Source: an uncultured Asticcacaulis sp.
Lineage (GTDB): Bacteria; Pseudomonadota; Alphaproteobacteria; Caulobacterales; Caulobacteraceae
Reading direction: 5' to 3'
DNA: 12,558 nucleotides
NCBI GenBank assembly: GCA_946480525.1
Contig: CAMLLA010000084.1
Coordinates: forward strand, 1 to 12,558
Numbering within the stretch: the first letter of the stretch is position 1; each line of letters starts with the position of its first letter. The translations under genes and the position numbers were made by a program. The notes below the pieces were generated by a model. The model ran no database searches. It saw only the letters and a list, made by a program, of their open reading frames with translations, and had not been told where the DNA came from. Shown here one piece after another: positions 1 through 7,904 of this stretch.

Positions 1-892
1 GCGCCGCGACGAAAAGATTACCTTCGTGCAGGTCGACATGGAAGACACCGTGATCCAAAGCCTGCGACAGGAAGGCGCGGATCAGGTTATCGGCCGTTTC
101 CTTATGGTCCAGGCCGGGCAGGGACAGGGCTTCCGGCTTGGACAACGGCATGCCGTCGGCCCATTCCAGCACGATGACGCGGCGTGACACCTGATGCCAC
201 ACGACCTTTGGCGCGCGCATATAGGGCGTGGCATTGATGATCTGGCCGATCTCGTCGCACGCCGACGCTTCCAGACGCAGGTCGAGCTCCAGCATCAGCG
301 ATTGTGCGACCGTCGCGACAAAGGCTTCCGGCTCGAGCCGCCGCGCGACCGGCACCAACTGATGGATCAGCCGCGCCGACAGGATCAGCATGGCGATGTC
401 GGCGGCGATAACCTCTTCTATGCCAGGGCGCAGGATCTTGACCGCCACCTTGCGACCATCGAGCAGAACCGCGCGGTGCGCCTGGGCGATCGAGGCGGCG
501 CCCAGCACTTCGCCGAACTCGCTGAAGATTTCGCCCAGGGGCTTGCCGAGCGCCTCTTCGACAGAGGCGATGGCGACGCGTTCGGGAAACGGCGGCAGAC
601 GATCCTTGAGGTGGCTCAGGTCCTCTATGAACTGTTTGCCGAAGATGTCGCCGCGCGTCGACAGGACCTGGCCCAGCTTGATGAAGGCCGGTCCCAGCTC
701 CTGTAGCGCCAGGGCGTAGCGTTCGCCGGGGCGCAGGGTGCTGCGGCGGCTGAACAAGGCGCGCAGGAGGCCTGCGACAAACCGCGGAAACGGCGGCAAA
801 AGCGGTGACAGCTCCTTGGGGACCAACGCATCGTGGCGCAGCAGGACAAGGCCCGTGCGGAACATGCGCATCCATGAAGCGAAACTGGCCAT
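1..892 (-). CDS. ubiB: UbiB, ABC1/ADCK-family atypical kinase for ubiquinone biosynthesis (C-terminus beyond window)
   Basis: UbiB is a membrane-associated atypical kinase/ATPase needed for ubiquinone biosynthesis. The frame starts at the ATG read leftwards from 892 (MASFASWMRMFRTGLVLL) and stays open to the window edge, giving 297 residues of a family usually about 500 long. The missing part would include the rest of the kinase-like domain and the C-terminal membrane helices. Visible hallmarks are the family KxGQ motif (KLGQ, residues 72-75), the Ala-rich nucleotide loop (GAASIAQAH), the lysine in VAVKIL (K152) and the catalytic-loop motif HVDLHEGN (H285, D287, N292). The start lies 15 bp after the ubiE stop on the same strand, so the two are almost certainly co-transcribed as ubiE-ubiB, a common alphaproteobacterial order. 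The exact molecular reaction of UbiB is still debated in the family. The identity call is firm. The truncation is only the window edge. Confidence 0.95.
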   Translation of the reverse strand, partial: MASFASWMRMFRTGLVLLRHDALVPKELSPLLPPFPRFVAGLLRALFSRRSTLRPGERYALALQELGPAFIKLGQVLSTRGDIFGKQFIEDLSHLKDRLPPFPERVAIASVEEALGKPLGEIFSEFGEVLGAASIAQAHRAVLLDGRKVAVKILRPGIEEVIAADIAMLILSARLIHQLVPVARRLEPEAFVATVAQSLMLELDLRLEASACDEIGQIINATPYMRAPKVVWHQVSRRVIVLEWADGMPLSKPEALSLPGLDHKETADNLIRAFLSQALDHGVFHVDLHEGNLFVAA

Positions 893-907
893 CCGGTTTA
901 AGTGAGC

Positions 908-1681
908 TTACGCCCAGCCCTCGTGCAGGGCGCAGATGCCGCCGGAGAAGTTGGTGTAGCGGGCGTTGCGGAAACCGGCCGTCGTCATCATGTCTTTCAG
1001 CGTCTCCTGGTTGGGGAAGCGCTTTATGCTCTCGACCAGGTACTGGTAGCTGTCGCGGTCGCCGGCGACCAGCTTGCCCATCCACGGAATGACGTTGAAG
1101 CTGTAGGCTTCGTAGATCCTGGCCACCGGCGTCGCGGTCGGGTGCGAGAATTCGAGGCAGAAGAAGCGGCCGCCGCGCTTGAGCACGCGGCGGGCTTCGT
1201 TCAGCGCCACCTGCACGTCGGCGACGTTGCGGATGCCGAAGCTGATGATGTAGGCGTCAACGCTGGCGTCATCGATGGCCAGGTTCATGGCGTCGCCGAC
1301 CGACCAGCTGAGCTCGGGTTCCGTGCCTTTTTCCCGGCCGGCCAGGATCATCTGTTCGTTATAGTCGATGACGCGGATTTCGACGTCTTTGGCGTCATAG
1401 CCGCGGCCTTTACGGCGGGCCTTGGCGGCACGCGCCATCTTGGCCAGGCGACGGGCAATGTCGCCGGTGCCGCCGGCAACGTCGAGGATGATTTCACCGG
1501 GCTGTGGATTGAGACGCGCGCAGGCAGCGTCCTTCCAGACATGGTGGACGCCCAGCGACATGACGTCGTTCATCAGGTCGTATTTTGGGGCAACGCGCGC
1601 GAAGACCTCGGCGACGCGTGAGACCTTCTCGCGCGGGTCGAGGTCCCGGAAACCGAAGGGGGAGGTTGCGGTATCGGACAT
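908..1681 (-). CDS. ubiE: UbiE, SAM-dependent C-methyltransferase of ubiquinone (and menaquinone) biosynthesis
   Basis: UbiE methylates the benzoquinol ring (2-methoxy-6-polyprenyl-1,4-benzoquinol to the 5-methyl compound) using S-adenosylmethionine, and can methylate demethylmenaquinol where that exists. The protein is 257 residues, the usual size. Features in order are the UbiE signature [15 protein letters not shown] (34-50), SAM motif I DVAGGTGD (67-74), the acidic post-I segment IDYNEQM, the GDAMNL segment, the second signature [15 protein letters not shown] and the C-terminal [13 protein letters not shown] basic stretch ([13 protein letters not shown]) between motif I and the post-I strand is longer than in E. 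coli UbiE. The ATG at 1681 ([15 protein letters not shown]) is chosen because family proteins begin here. The frame stays open 30 codons further upstream, but that part ([11 protein letters not shown]..) has no family likeness. No strong Shine-Dalgarno precedes the ATG. ubiB follows 15 bp downstream. Confidence 0.96.
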   Translation of the reverse strand: MSDTATSPFGFRDLDPREKVSRVAEVFARVAPKYDLMNDVMSLGVHHVWKDAACARLNPQPGEIILDVAGGTGDIARRLAKMARAAKARRKGRGYDAKDVEIRVIDYNEQMILAGREKGTEPELSWSVGDAMNLAIDDASVDAYIISFGIRNVADVQVALNEARRVLKRGGRFFCLEFSHPTATPVARIYEAYSFNVIPWMGKLVAGDRDSYQYLVESIKRFPNQETLKDMMTTAGFRNARYTNFSGGICALHEGWA

Positions 1682-1817
1682 GGCCGCTGTTCTAACGGCA
1701 AAAGGTTGAGAATGAAATACGTTTCGCGTGTGGCGCAGCGTCGCGGCAGGGGCATGGCCCTGTACCCGCAATCGCTATGGCGTCTGTGAGATACGCCGGA
1801 ACCTCTGCCGCGTGTCT

Positions 1818-2312
1818 TTAATCCGCCTTGTCGGAGGCGCGGCGGAACGGCCCGCGGTACTCGGGATTGTTCCTGCGGCGGCGGTCCGGGCCGATATAGG
1901 TGCTCGACTTCACCCAGCCGCGCTCATTGTTGATGACGCTGCGCATCCGGTCGATCAATGCCTTGGCCGTCAAGGGCTTGGCGATGATTTCATTGACCCC
2001 GGCGTCGCGGGCTTCAAGGACGTGGCGGCGGTCAGTGTGCCCGGTCATCATGATGATGGGGACGTAAGGATGAGGACTGTCCGAGCCCTTGCGCAGCAGC
2101 TTGGTGAATTCGAGGCCATCGAGCTGTTCCATCATCAGGTCGAGAACAATGACGTCGGGGCGCCAGTCGCGCACGATTTCCAGCGCTTCGATGCCGTCCG
2201 AAGCTTCGCGGATCAGCGTGATCCCCATCGACCGCAACATGGTGCAGACGATCACCCGCATGTAGTGATTGTCATCGACCACGAGCACCATAACGCGCGC
2301 GAATTTGCTCAA
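1818..2312 (-). CDS. Stand-alone receiver-domain response regulator with arginine-rich C-terminal tail
   Basis: A single REC domain (about residues 8-128) with no recognisable output domain, 164 residues in all. The acidic pair D13/D14, phosphoacceptor D58 (VLDLMM), switch threonine T90 (MMTGHT) and conserved K112 (AKP) are all present, so it should be phosphorylatable. The T90 region does not show the FATGUY motif of the alphaproteobacterial stress-response single-domain regulators. After the REC fold comes a basic tail carrying two related segments, YIGPDRRRR and YRGPFRRASD, which may be a docking or dimer segment. The start is TTG at 2312, three codons after an in-frame TGA, with GGAG about 12 nt upstream. 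The alternative is the ATG at 2291, which would place only Met ahead of VLVVDD and has no visible Shine-Dalgarno. No histidine kinase lies nearby, so its partner is unknown. It shares strand with ubiE, but 136 bp separate them. Confidence 0.88.
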   Translation of the reverse strand: MSKFARVMVLVVDDNHYMRVIVCTMLRSMGITLIREASDGIEALEIVRDWRPDVIVLDLMMEQLDGLEFTKLLRKGSDSPHPYVPIIMMTGHTDRRHVLEARDAGVNEIIAKPLTAKALIDRMRSVINNERGWVKSSTYIGPDRRRRNNPEYRGPFRRASDKAD

Positions 2313-2511
2313 AGGGCTTCAGGGCTCCGGCAAAGGAAATAATTGAAATACAAGGGGACGGAACGCATCCCATATCAAATAACGCGACACTTCTATCTTA
2401 TTTGCCGGAAACGTAAAACAAAGATTGATTCTCGCGCAATTCCGCGCTTCTCTCTGCGAAGTTAAGGCGTTGAGGGGCGGCTTGACCGACCCTGCAGGCA
2501 GGGACATTTCC
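2313..2511. promoter_or_regulatory. Divergent intergenic region between response regulator and alpha-2-macroglobulin genes
   Basis: The 199 bp between the two divergent genes are clearly AT-richer (about 2335-2440) than the surrounding coding DNA, as expected for promoters. No clean -35/-10 pair could be assigned on either strand. On the minus strand TTGTTT followed by TAAGAT with a short 15-bp gap is the best hint. A GANTC site (GATTC, 2428-2432) lies here, the target type of the CcrM methyltransferase if this is a Caulobacterales genome. Promoters are expected here, but the individual elements are not resolved. Confidence 0.4.
2490..2503 (+). promoter_or_regulatory. Small hairpin overlapping the alpha-2-macroglobulin ribosome binding site
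   Basis: CCCTGC and GCAGGG form a perfect inverted repeat around AG (in RNA, a 5-bp stem with a 4-nt loop). The 3' arm contains the AGGG of the Shine-Dalgarno sequence AGGGA, which lies 7 nt before the ATG at 2512. The placement supports the choice of that start over the upstream in-frame TTG at 2425. It could also partly occlude the ribosome binding site, though a 5-bp stem is weak. Confidence 0.4.
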
Positions 2512-5500
2512 ATGATCGACTGGCAAAACAGAACGCTCATCGCGAGCGCGGCAGCGGTGCTGATTTCAGGCTTCTGCGTCGGGTTCCTGACAGCCAAGGC
2601 CACAGACGGCGTGTCGGGCAAGACCGATCCGGCGGCCGTCGCCGAAGCGCCCGGCAAGCCCGCCACCGGTCTGTTCGGCAAGGTCCGCGACAAGAATGCC
2701 CGCCGCGCCGGCGACGACAAGCCATCCGGCTTCGACAGCTGGAAACAGCGCCTCGACACGTCCGGCGATACGCCCAAGGCCTGCGTCCAGTTCTCGAAGC
2801 CGCTCGATCCCGCCAAGCCCTATGGCGACTTTGTTCTCGTCTCGCCCGCCCTGCCTTCGGCTCCGGCCGTGTCAGTGAAGGGCGATGAGCTGTGTGTTTC
2901 GGGCTTTGGCTTTACCGACCGCCGTATCACGCTTCTGAAAGGTCTGCCGGGCAAGGGCAGCGATGTCCTGAAGCAGAACCGCGATTTCGACTTCGCCTTT
3001 GGCGAAAAGCCGCCCTATGTCGGCTTCAAGGGCAATGGCGTCATCCTGCCGCGCGAAGAAGCCGACGGCGTGGCCATCGAAACCGTCAATGTCTCTGCCC
3101 TGGCGGTCGAGGTCTGGCACGTGTCGGACCGCAACCTGGTGCGCAAGAGCGTGTCCGCCCCCGATCCGACGCCCGAGGGCGACTACGACTACAGTTGGGG
3201 CGAAGACTCCGCCGACGATATCGGCGTCAAGATCTGGACCGGCAAGATGGCGGTCAAGACCGGCAATGGCGAGCGCGTCACGACCGTGTTCCCGCTGGGC
3301 GCGGTGCTGAAATCGCTGAAACCCGGTGCCTATGTCGTCAAGGTGCGCGACGGTTCCGGTGGCCGCGACAAGAAGGAATACGACCAGCCGGCGCAGGCGC
3401 GACGCTGGATCCTGTATACCGATATGGCGATGACCACCTACAAGAGCCCGAACGGTCTCGATGTCGTGGTGCGCTCGCTGAAATCCGCAAAGCCGATGAG
3501 CGGCGTCAAGGTCGACCTGGTGGCGTCCAACGGCGACATCCTGGCCGAAACGCGCTCAGGCGTCGACGGCCGCGCCAGCTTCGGCGGCGCGCTGCTGAAA
3601 GGCACGGACGCCCTGACGGCCAAGATGATCATGGCCTATGGGCCGAACGATGATTACACGGCGGTCGATGTTCAGCGCACGCCGATGGACCTGACCCAGC
3701 ATGGCGTCGGTGGACGTCAGGACGAGGAGGCCGTCACCGATGGCCGCGCCAATGCCCAGGGCGTCGACGGCTTCATGTATACCGATCGAGGCATCTACCG
3801 CCCCGGCGAAACCGTGCGTCTGGTCGCCCTGATGCGCGATAACGAAGGCAAGGCGATCAAGGACCGCAAGGGTGCGCTGATCGTCACGCGGCCATCGGGT
3901 GTCGAAGCCTTCCGCTTCCGCTTCGACAAGACGCAGGACGGTTTTGCCGGCGCCAGCATCGTCCTGCCCAAGACGGCGCCGCGCGGCCAGTGGCAAGCGC
4001 GCCTCGAAATCGACGGCATGGATCAGGCGGCGGGGTCGGCCAGCTTTGCCGTCGAGGATTTTGCGCCGCAGCGTCTGGGCGTCGATGTCATGGCCGACAG
4101 TCAAAGGCCCCTGCTGTCGCTGACCGAACAGCGGCCGGTGCGCGTCAATGCGCGCTATCTTTATGGCGCGGTCGGCTCCGACTTGCAGGTGACCGGTGAG
4201 GCGCGCATCCGCCAGGATGCCGAACCCTTCCCGGCGTTCAAGGATTATCAGTTCGGCGATTCCGCCAAGCCTTACGAAGAAAAGTATGTCGACCTGCCGT
4301 CGGCCACGACCGATGGCCAGGGCAATGCCCTGTTCCCGTTCAATGCTGCCCTGGCGGGTGAAACATCCCAACCCCTGATCGTGCAGCTGACGGCCTCGGT
4401 GTTCGAGCCGGGTGGCCGTCCGGTGAAGGAAGGCCAGACGCTGAAGATCAAACCGGCGCCGCTCTATCTCGGCGTCAGGGTCGACCAGAAGGAAGCCAGG
4501 TCGTGGCGCGATACGCCGCAGGTGGCGCTCAACGTCATCGGCGTGACGCCGCAGGGCCAGAAGACCGGCGTCAGGGGCGCGGTGGTCAAGCTGATCGCCG
4601 AACACTGGGACTATGACTGGTACATCGCCAATGGCCGCTGGCAATGGCGCTCGACCCACCGCGATGTGGTGGTTTCGACCCAGACGGTCGATCTCAACGC
4701 CAACAGTGGTTTCACCCTGCAACGCGGGCTCGACTGGGGTGACTATCGCCTTGAGGTCGAGGTGCCGGGCAAGGCGCGCAGTTCGGTACGCTTCGCTTCG
4801 GGCTGGGGTTCGGCGCAAAAGGGATCGGATGCGCCCGACATGGTCCGCCTGTCGACCGGCAACCGCAAGTTCAACCAGGGTGATACGGTCGAATTGACAC
4901 TGAAGGCGCCGTATAAGGGCGAAGCGCAGATCGCCGTCGCCACCGACCGCGTCATCGAGATGAAGACCGTAAGCATCGGTGAAAATGGCACCAGCGTTCG
5001 GCTCAAGACCTCTGCAGCGTGGGGTGGCGGCGCCTATGTGCTGGTGTCGGTCATCCAGCCGCGCGATCCTGTGGCGTCTTCCAAGCCGCGCCGGGCCGTC
5101 GGCCTGATCTACGTGCCGCTCGATGCCAAGTCGCGCAAGCTGGAGATCAAGCTCCCGGACAGCGAGACGCCGTTCAAGCCGCAGGTCGGCAAGGACGGCA
5201 AGCCGTTCATCGAAGTGCCGGTCCAGATCAGGGGTGCGAAGCTGGGCGACAGCGCCAAGGTGTCGCTGGCGGTCGTCGATCAGGGCATTCTCAACCTGAC
5301 CAAGTTCAAGACGCCGGATCCGGTCGGCTGGTACTTCGGCAAGCGCGCATTAGGCGTCGATTTCAACGACGACTATGGCCGCCTGCTCGATCCAAACCTG
5401 GCCGCCGCTGCCGATACCTTCGGCGCCGACTCGATCGGCGGCGAAGGCCTGACGACGACGCCGATCCGGACTGTCGCCCTGTGGTCGGGGGTCATCGACA

Positions 5501-7506
5501 CCGGGCTGGACGGCAAGGCAGTCGTGCGTCTGCCGATCTCCAAGTTCAACGGGGAACTGCGCGTCATGGCCGTGGCCTGGACCGACGAGGCCGTCGGCTC
5601 CGGCCAGCAGAAGCTGGTGGTGCGTGAGCCGGTCGTCATGGACCTGGCCCTGCCGCGTTTCCTCAATCCTGGCGACAAGGCGTTCGCGACGCTGGAACTG
5701 AACAATGTCGACGGCAAGCCGGGTATCTACAAGGCCATCATTAAGGGGCTGCAGGGCTTAGTGCTGGCGTTCGAGAAGGCCTTCAACCTCGGCAAGGGCC
5801 AGAAAGTCATCGAGGCCGTGCCGATGAACGCGCCGAACACGACCGGCATTTCGACGGTCAATATAGCGCTCAGCGGTCAGGGCTACGACTTCTCCGACTC
5901 GTTCCAGATCCAGACGCGCAACGGCTGGGGTCCGCAGACGCGCGTATCGGTCGAACAGCAGGCGGTCAATGCCACCTATGTGCCGAATGCGTCGCTGTTG
6001 GCCGGCTTGCAACCGGGCTCGGCGACGGTCGAGGTCAGCTATTCGCCCTTCCGCAATGTCGATCCGGGGCCGATCGCGGCTTCGCTTAACAAGTATCCCT
6101 ATGGTTGCACCGAGCAAGTGACGTCGGCGGCAATGCCTTGGCTCTATGCTGACGAATCCATGGTCGGCAAGGATCGCGCGCGGCCGTCCGCCGGCGCGCT
6201 GAAAATCGCCGTGCAGAAGCTGCTGGACCGTCAGGCCCAGGACGGCGCGTTCGGCCTGTGGCGCGTCGGCGACGGCGATGCCGACGGCTTCATCGGCGCC
6301 TATGCGACCGACTTCCTGCTGGAGGCCCGCGCGCGCGGCGCCTATGTGCCGCAGGAGGCCATCGACAAGGCGATGAACGCCATGCGCGAGCTGTCGAAAC
6401 CACAAGGCTATACCTCGGTCAATTACCGCCTCAGCGTACCTGATTATTGGTATTTGAGCGGCATATCGGGCGAGCAGCTGACCAGGCAGATGCGTAGCCG
6501 TGCCTCGGCCTACGCGCTGTATGTGATGGCCAAGGGCAAGTCGGGCGATCTGGCCCGCCTGCGCTGGTATCGCGACGTCCAGTTCGGTGAGGAGCAGTCG
6601 CCGCTGGCCCGCGCCCAGGTGGCGGCCGGTTTGAGCATGATGGGTGACCGCGCACGCTCCCGTCAGGCCTTCCGGCAGGCGATCGAAAAGATCGGCTATG
6701 CGGATCGTTATGACTGGTATCAGTCACCTCTGCGCGACCTGGCCGGCATCATTGCGCTCGCCTATGAGTCGGGTAATGGCGACATTGGAGCCACCCTGAT
6801 CCCGCGCCTGGAAAACGCCATGAAGAGCCCGTCGCAGCTCAATACGATCGAGCAGGCCTATATCCTCAAGGCGGCGTCCTACATGCTGAAGGCCGCCGGC
6901 AAGACGCGGATCGACGCGAATGGCGTGTCGACCCTGCCGGGCAGCCAGAATGTCCAGCGCTTCGGTGTGACCAAGTTTGCCGGCGCGCAGCTCAAGAATG
7001 CGGGTTCAGGTCCGATCTGGCGGACGGTGACGGTGATCGGCACACCGGTGGCGCCTCCGGGCGCCGCATCCAGTGGCCTTAGCCTGTCGAAGACCTTCTT
7101 TACCTTGGGCGGTCAGCGTATCGATCCGTCGCAACTGCGTCAGGGCGATCGGGTGATCGTGGTGATTTCGGGCGGCAGCGACCGGGCGGAAATCCGGCCG
7201 ATCGTCATCGACGATCCGCTGCCGGCCGGTTTCGAGATCGACTCGACCCTGACCAGCGAGGATACGTCCAACGGACCGTTCAGCTTTGTCGGCGAGTTGA
7301 CCGGCGCCAAGGCCCAGGAGGCCCGCGACGACCGCTATGTCGCGGCGCTGGATGTGTCATCGAATCGCAGCTTCAGCGTGGCCTATATCGCACGTGCGGT
7401 GACGCCGGGGGACTATTACCTGCCGGGCGCGGAAGCCAAGGACTTCTACAAGACGGACACGTTTGGCCGGACCAACGGCGGGCGTGTGGTGATTTCGGGA
7501 AGATAG
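2512..7506 (+). CDS. Bacterial alpha-2-macroglobulin (YfhM-like), thioester-containing periplasmic protease trap
   Basis: Bacterial alpha-2-macroglobulins are periplasmic protease traps: a protease cuts a bait region and is then covalently captured through an internal Cys-Gln thioester. The 1664-residue length matches E. coli YfhM (about 1650). An N-terminal hydrophobic segment (residues 8-27) ends in AKA (28-30), so it may be a cleavable signal or an inner-membrane anchor. C22 is not in a good lipobox, unlike the lipoprotein form in E. coli. Macroglobulin-type domains follow, with the family motif YTDRGIYRPGE at 423-433, the A2M segment FNGELRVMAVAW at 1012-1023 and the thioester YPYGCTEQ (C1199, Q1202). 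A helical thioester domain reaches to about 1450, and a C-terminal beta domain ends at 1664. The ATG at 2512 has AGGGA 7 nt upstream. The in-frame TTG at 2425 would add 29 residues before the signal and is rejected. In many bacteria pbpC (penicillin-binding protein 1C) follows this gene. Here a terminator follows instead. Confidence 0.95.
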   Translation: MIDWQNRTLIASAAAVLISGFCVGFLTAKATDGVSGKTDPAAVAEAPGKPATGLFGKVRDKNARRAGDDKPSGFDSWKQRLDTSGDTPKACVQFSKPLDPAKPYGDFVLVSPALPSAPAVSVKGDELCVSGFGFTDRRITLLKGLPGKGSDVLKQNRDFDFAFGEKPPYVGFKGNGVILPREEADGVAIETVNVSALAVEVWHVSDRNLVRKSVSAPDPTPEGDYDYSWGEDSADDIGVKIWTGKMAVKTGNGERVTTVFPLGAVLKSLKPGAYVVKVRDGSGGRDKKEYDQPAQARRWILYTDMAMTTYKSPNGLDVVVRSLKSAKPMSGVKVDLVASNGDILAETRSGVDGRASFGGALLKGTDALTAKMIMAYGPNDDYTAVDVQRTPMDLTQHGVGGRQDEEAVTDGRANAQGVDGFMYTDRGIYRPGETVRLVALMRDNEGKAIKDRKGALIVTRPSGVEAFRFRFDKTQDGFAGASIVLPKTAPRGQWQARLEIDGMDQAAGSASFAVEDFAPQRLGVDVMADSQRPLLSLTEQRPVRVNARYLYGAVGSDLQVTGEARIRQDAEPFPAFKDYQFGDSAKPYEEKYVDLPSATTDGQGNALFPFNAALAGETSQPLIVQLTASVFEPGGRPVKEGQTLKIKPAPLYLGVRVDQKEARSWRDTPQVALNVIGVTPQGQKTGVRGAVVKLIAEHWDYDWYIANGRWQWRSTHRDVVVSTQTVDLNANSGFTLQRGLDWGDYRLEVEVPGKARSSVRFASGWGSAQKGSDAPDMVRLSTGNRKFNQGDTVELTLKAPYKGEAQIAVATDRVIEMKTVSIGENGTSVRLKTSAAWGGGAYVLVSVIQPRDPVASSKPRRAVGLIYVPLDAKSRKLEIKLPDSETPFKPQVGKDGKPFIEVPVQIRGAKLGDSAKVSLAVVDQGILNLTKFKTPDPVGWYFGKRALGVDFNDDYGRLLDPNLAAAADTFGADSIGGEGLTTTPIRTVALWSGVIDTGLDGKAVVRLPISKFNGELRVMAVAWTDEAVGSGQQKLVVREPVVMDLALPRFLNPGDKAFATLELNNVDGKPGIYKAIIKGLQGLVLAFEKAFNLGKGQKVIEAVPMNAPNTTGISTVNIALSGQGYDFSDSFQIQTRNGWGPQTRVSVEQQAVNATYVPNASLLAGLQPGSATVEVSYSPFRNVDPGPIAASLNKYPYGCTEQVTSAAMPWLYADESMVGKDRARPSAGALKIAVQKLLDRQAQDGAFGLWRVGDGDADGFIGAYATDFLLEARARGAYVPQEAIDKAMNAMRELSKPQGYTSVNYRLSVPDYWYLSGISGEQLTRQMRSRASAYALYVMAKGKSGDLARLRWYRDVQFGEEQSPLARAQVAAGLSMMGDRARSRQAFRQAIEKIGYADRYDWYQSPLRDLAGIIALAYESGNGDIGATLIPRLENAMKSPSQLNTIEQAYILKAASYMLKAAGKTRIDANGVSTLPGSQNVQRFGVTKFAGAQLKNAGSGPIWRTVTVIGTPVAPPGAASSGLSLSKTFFTLGGQRIDPSQLRQGDRVIVVISGGSDRAEIRPIVIDDPLPAGFEIDSTLTSEDTSNGPFSFVGELTGAKAQEARDDRYVAALDVSSNRSFSVAYIARAVTPGDYYLPGAEAKDFYKTDTFGRTNGGRVVISGR

Positions 7507-7513
7507 GCAAGCG

Positions 7514-7533
7514 GTGGGGCCCTTGGGCCCCAC
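7514..7533. repeat. GC-rich perfect hairpin just after the alpha-2-macroglobulin stop
   Basis: GTGGGGCCC (7514-7522) and GGGCCCCAC (7525-7533) are perfect inverted copies separated by TT. The stem begins 7 nt after the TAG stop. It lacks a T tract, so it is not itself a classical intrinsic terminator. It may stabilise the mRNA 3' end or cause pausing ahead of the stronger terminator downstream. Confidence 0.6.
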
Positions 7534-7568
7534 GCCCCGATACTGGTCCGCGTGTGAACAGTCTTATT

Positions 7569-7614
7569 AGCCAATAAAAAAGGGCCCCGCTTCGGAGGCC
7601 TTTTTTTATTGGCT
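7569..7614. terminator. Bidirectional rho-independent terminator
   Basis: An outer perfect inverted repeat (AGCCAATAAAAAA at 7569-7581 with its complement at 7602-7614) encloses a GC-rich inner stem (GGCC.. 7583-7586 with GGCC 7597-7600) capped by a CTTCG-type loop. The A tract on the left and the seven-T tract on the right give a GC hairpin followed by U residues on either strand. It should end the alpha-2-macroglobulin transcript and also stop minus-strand transcription coming from the polyamine genes. Confidence 0.85.
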
Positions 7615-7652
7615 GTCAGAATTATTCGTACCCGGACAAACATATTGGGGGT

Positions 7653-7671
7653 GCGGGGTCCGCGACCCCGC
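7653..7671. repeat. REP-like GC palindrome
   Basis: GCGGGGTC (7653-7660) and GACCCCGC (7664-7671) are perfect inverted copies around CGC. The element has no T tract and lies just before the tandem units, so it may belong to the same repetitive extragenic element. Confidence 0.55.
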
Positions 7672-7691
7672 GACTTAACTCCCAAACCGCC

Positions 7692-7787
7692 AAACGATGA
7701 GAGACCCTGATAGGGTGCAATGGTCTCCAGACCAAAGCCCAAAACGCAAAACGACGAGAGACCCTGATGGGGGACAATGGCCCCTAG
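7692..7787. repeat. Two degenerate 39-bp direct repeat units
   Basis: The 39-bp stretches 7692-7730 and 7749-7787 match at 32 of 39 positions by eye. Both share AAACGAYGAGAGACCCTGAT and then an ACAATGG- or GCAATGG-type core. Unit 1 can fold through GAGACC (7701-7706) with GGTCTC (7722-7727). A 12-base linker, AAACGCAAAACG, occurs identically at 7742-7753 and 7788-7799, and a variant precedes unit 1. The arrangement is a short tandem of three related units, including the palindrome at 7797-7827. Confidence 0.7.
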
Positions 7788-7796
7788 AAACGCAAA

Positions 7797-7827
7797 ACGG
7801 AGACCATTGGGGGGCAATGGTCTCCGT
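7797..7827. repeat. Perfect 13-bp-arm palindrome (third repeat unit)
   Basis: ACGGAGACCATTG (7797-7809) and its exact complement CAATGGTCTCCGT (7815-7827) flank five G residues. It aligns with the preceding two units through GAGACC, a G-rich centre and CAATGG, but its arms are fully complementary, whereas the others are decayed. There is no T tract on either side, so a terminator role is unlikely. Confidence 0.75.
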
Positions 7828-7904
7828 CGCATGCCACCGGTTTCGAGGGGGGGGATGATCCCGGTGACGAACTTACAGGCTAAATTTACCTCGGAGAGGA
7901 AAAC

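Noticed and set aside
102..1085. Minus-strand 327-codon open frame
   Set aside because: Low-complexity Arg/Pro/Gly-rich shadow of ubiB and ubiE, which occupy the same strand in another frame with clear motifs.
902..1621. Plus-strand 239-codon open frame opposite ubiE
   Set aside because: Antisense shadow of a high-GC gene. ubiE on the other strand has full family signatures.
2425..2511. N-terminal extension of alpha-2-macroglobulin from TTG at 2425
   Set aside because: The extra 29 residues precede an obvious signal segment, and the ATG at 2512 has a well-spaced Shine-Dalgarno sequence.
3556..4818. Minus-strand 420-codon open frame inside alpha-2-macroglobulin
   Set aside because: Antisense shadow. 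The composition (Arg/His/Asp-rich) and lack of motifs fit high-GC codon-position effects, and the plus-strand gene is continuous and well conserved.
7692..7827. CRISPR array
   Set aside because: There are only three degenerate units, with units and linkers both repeating and no unique spacers of constant length. There are no cas genes nearby.
7446..7832. Minus-strand open frame of 128 codons through the repeat region
   Set aside because: Its translation is made of the repeat units (repeated QGLSSF segments), overlaps the end of the alpha-2-macroglobulin gene and crosses a strong terminator. It looks like translated noncoding repeats.
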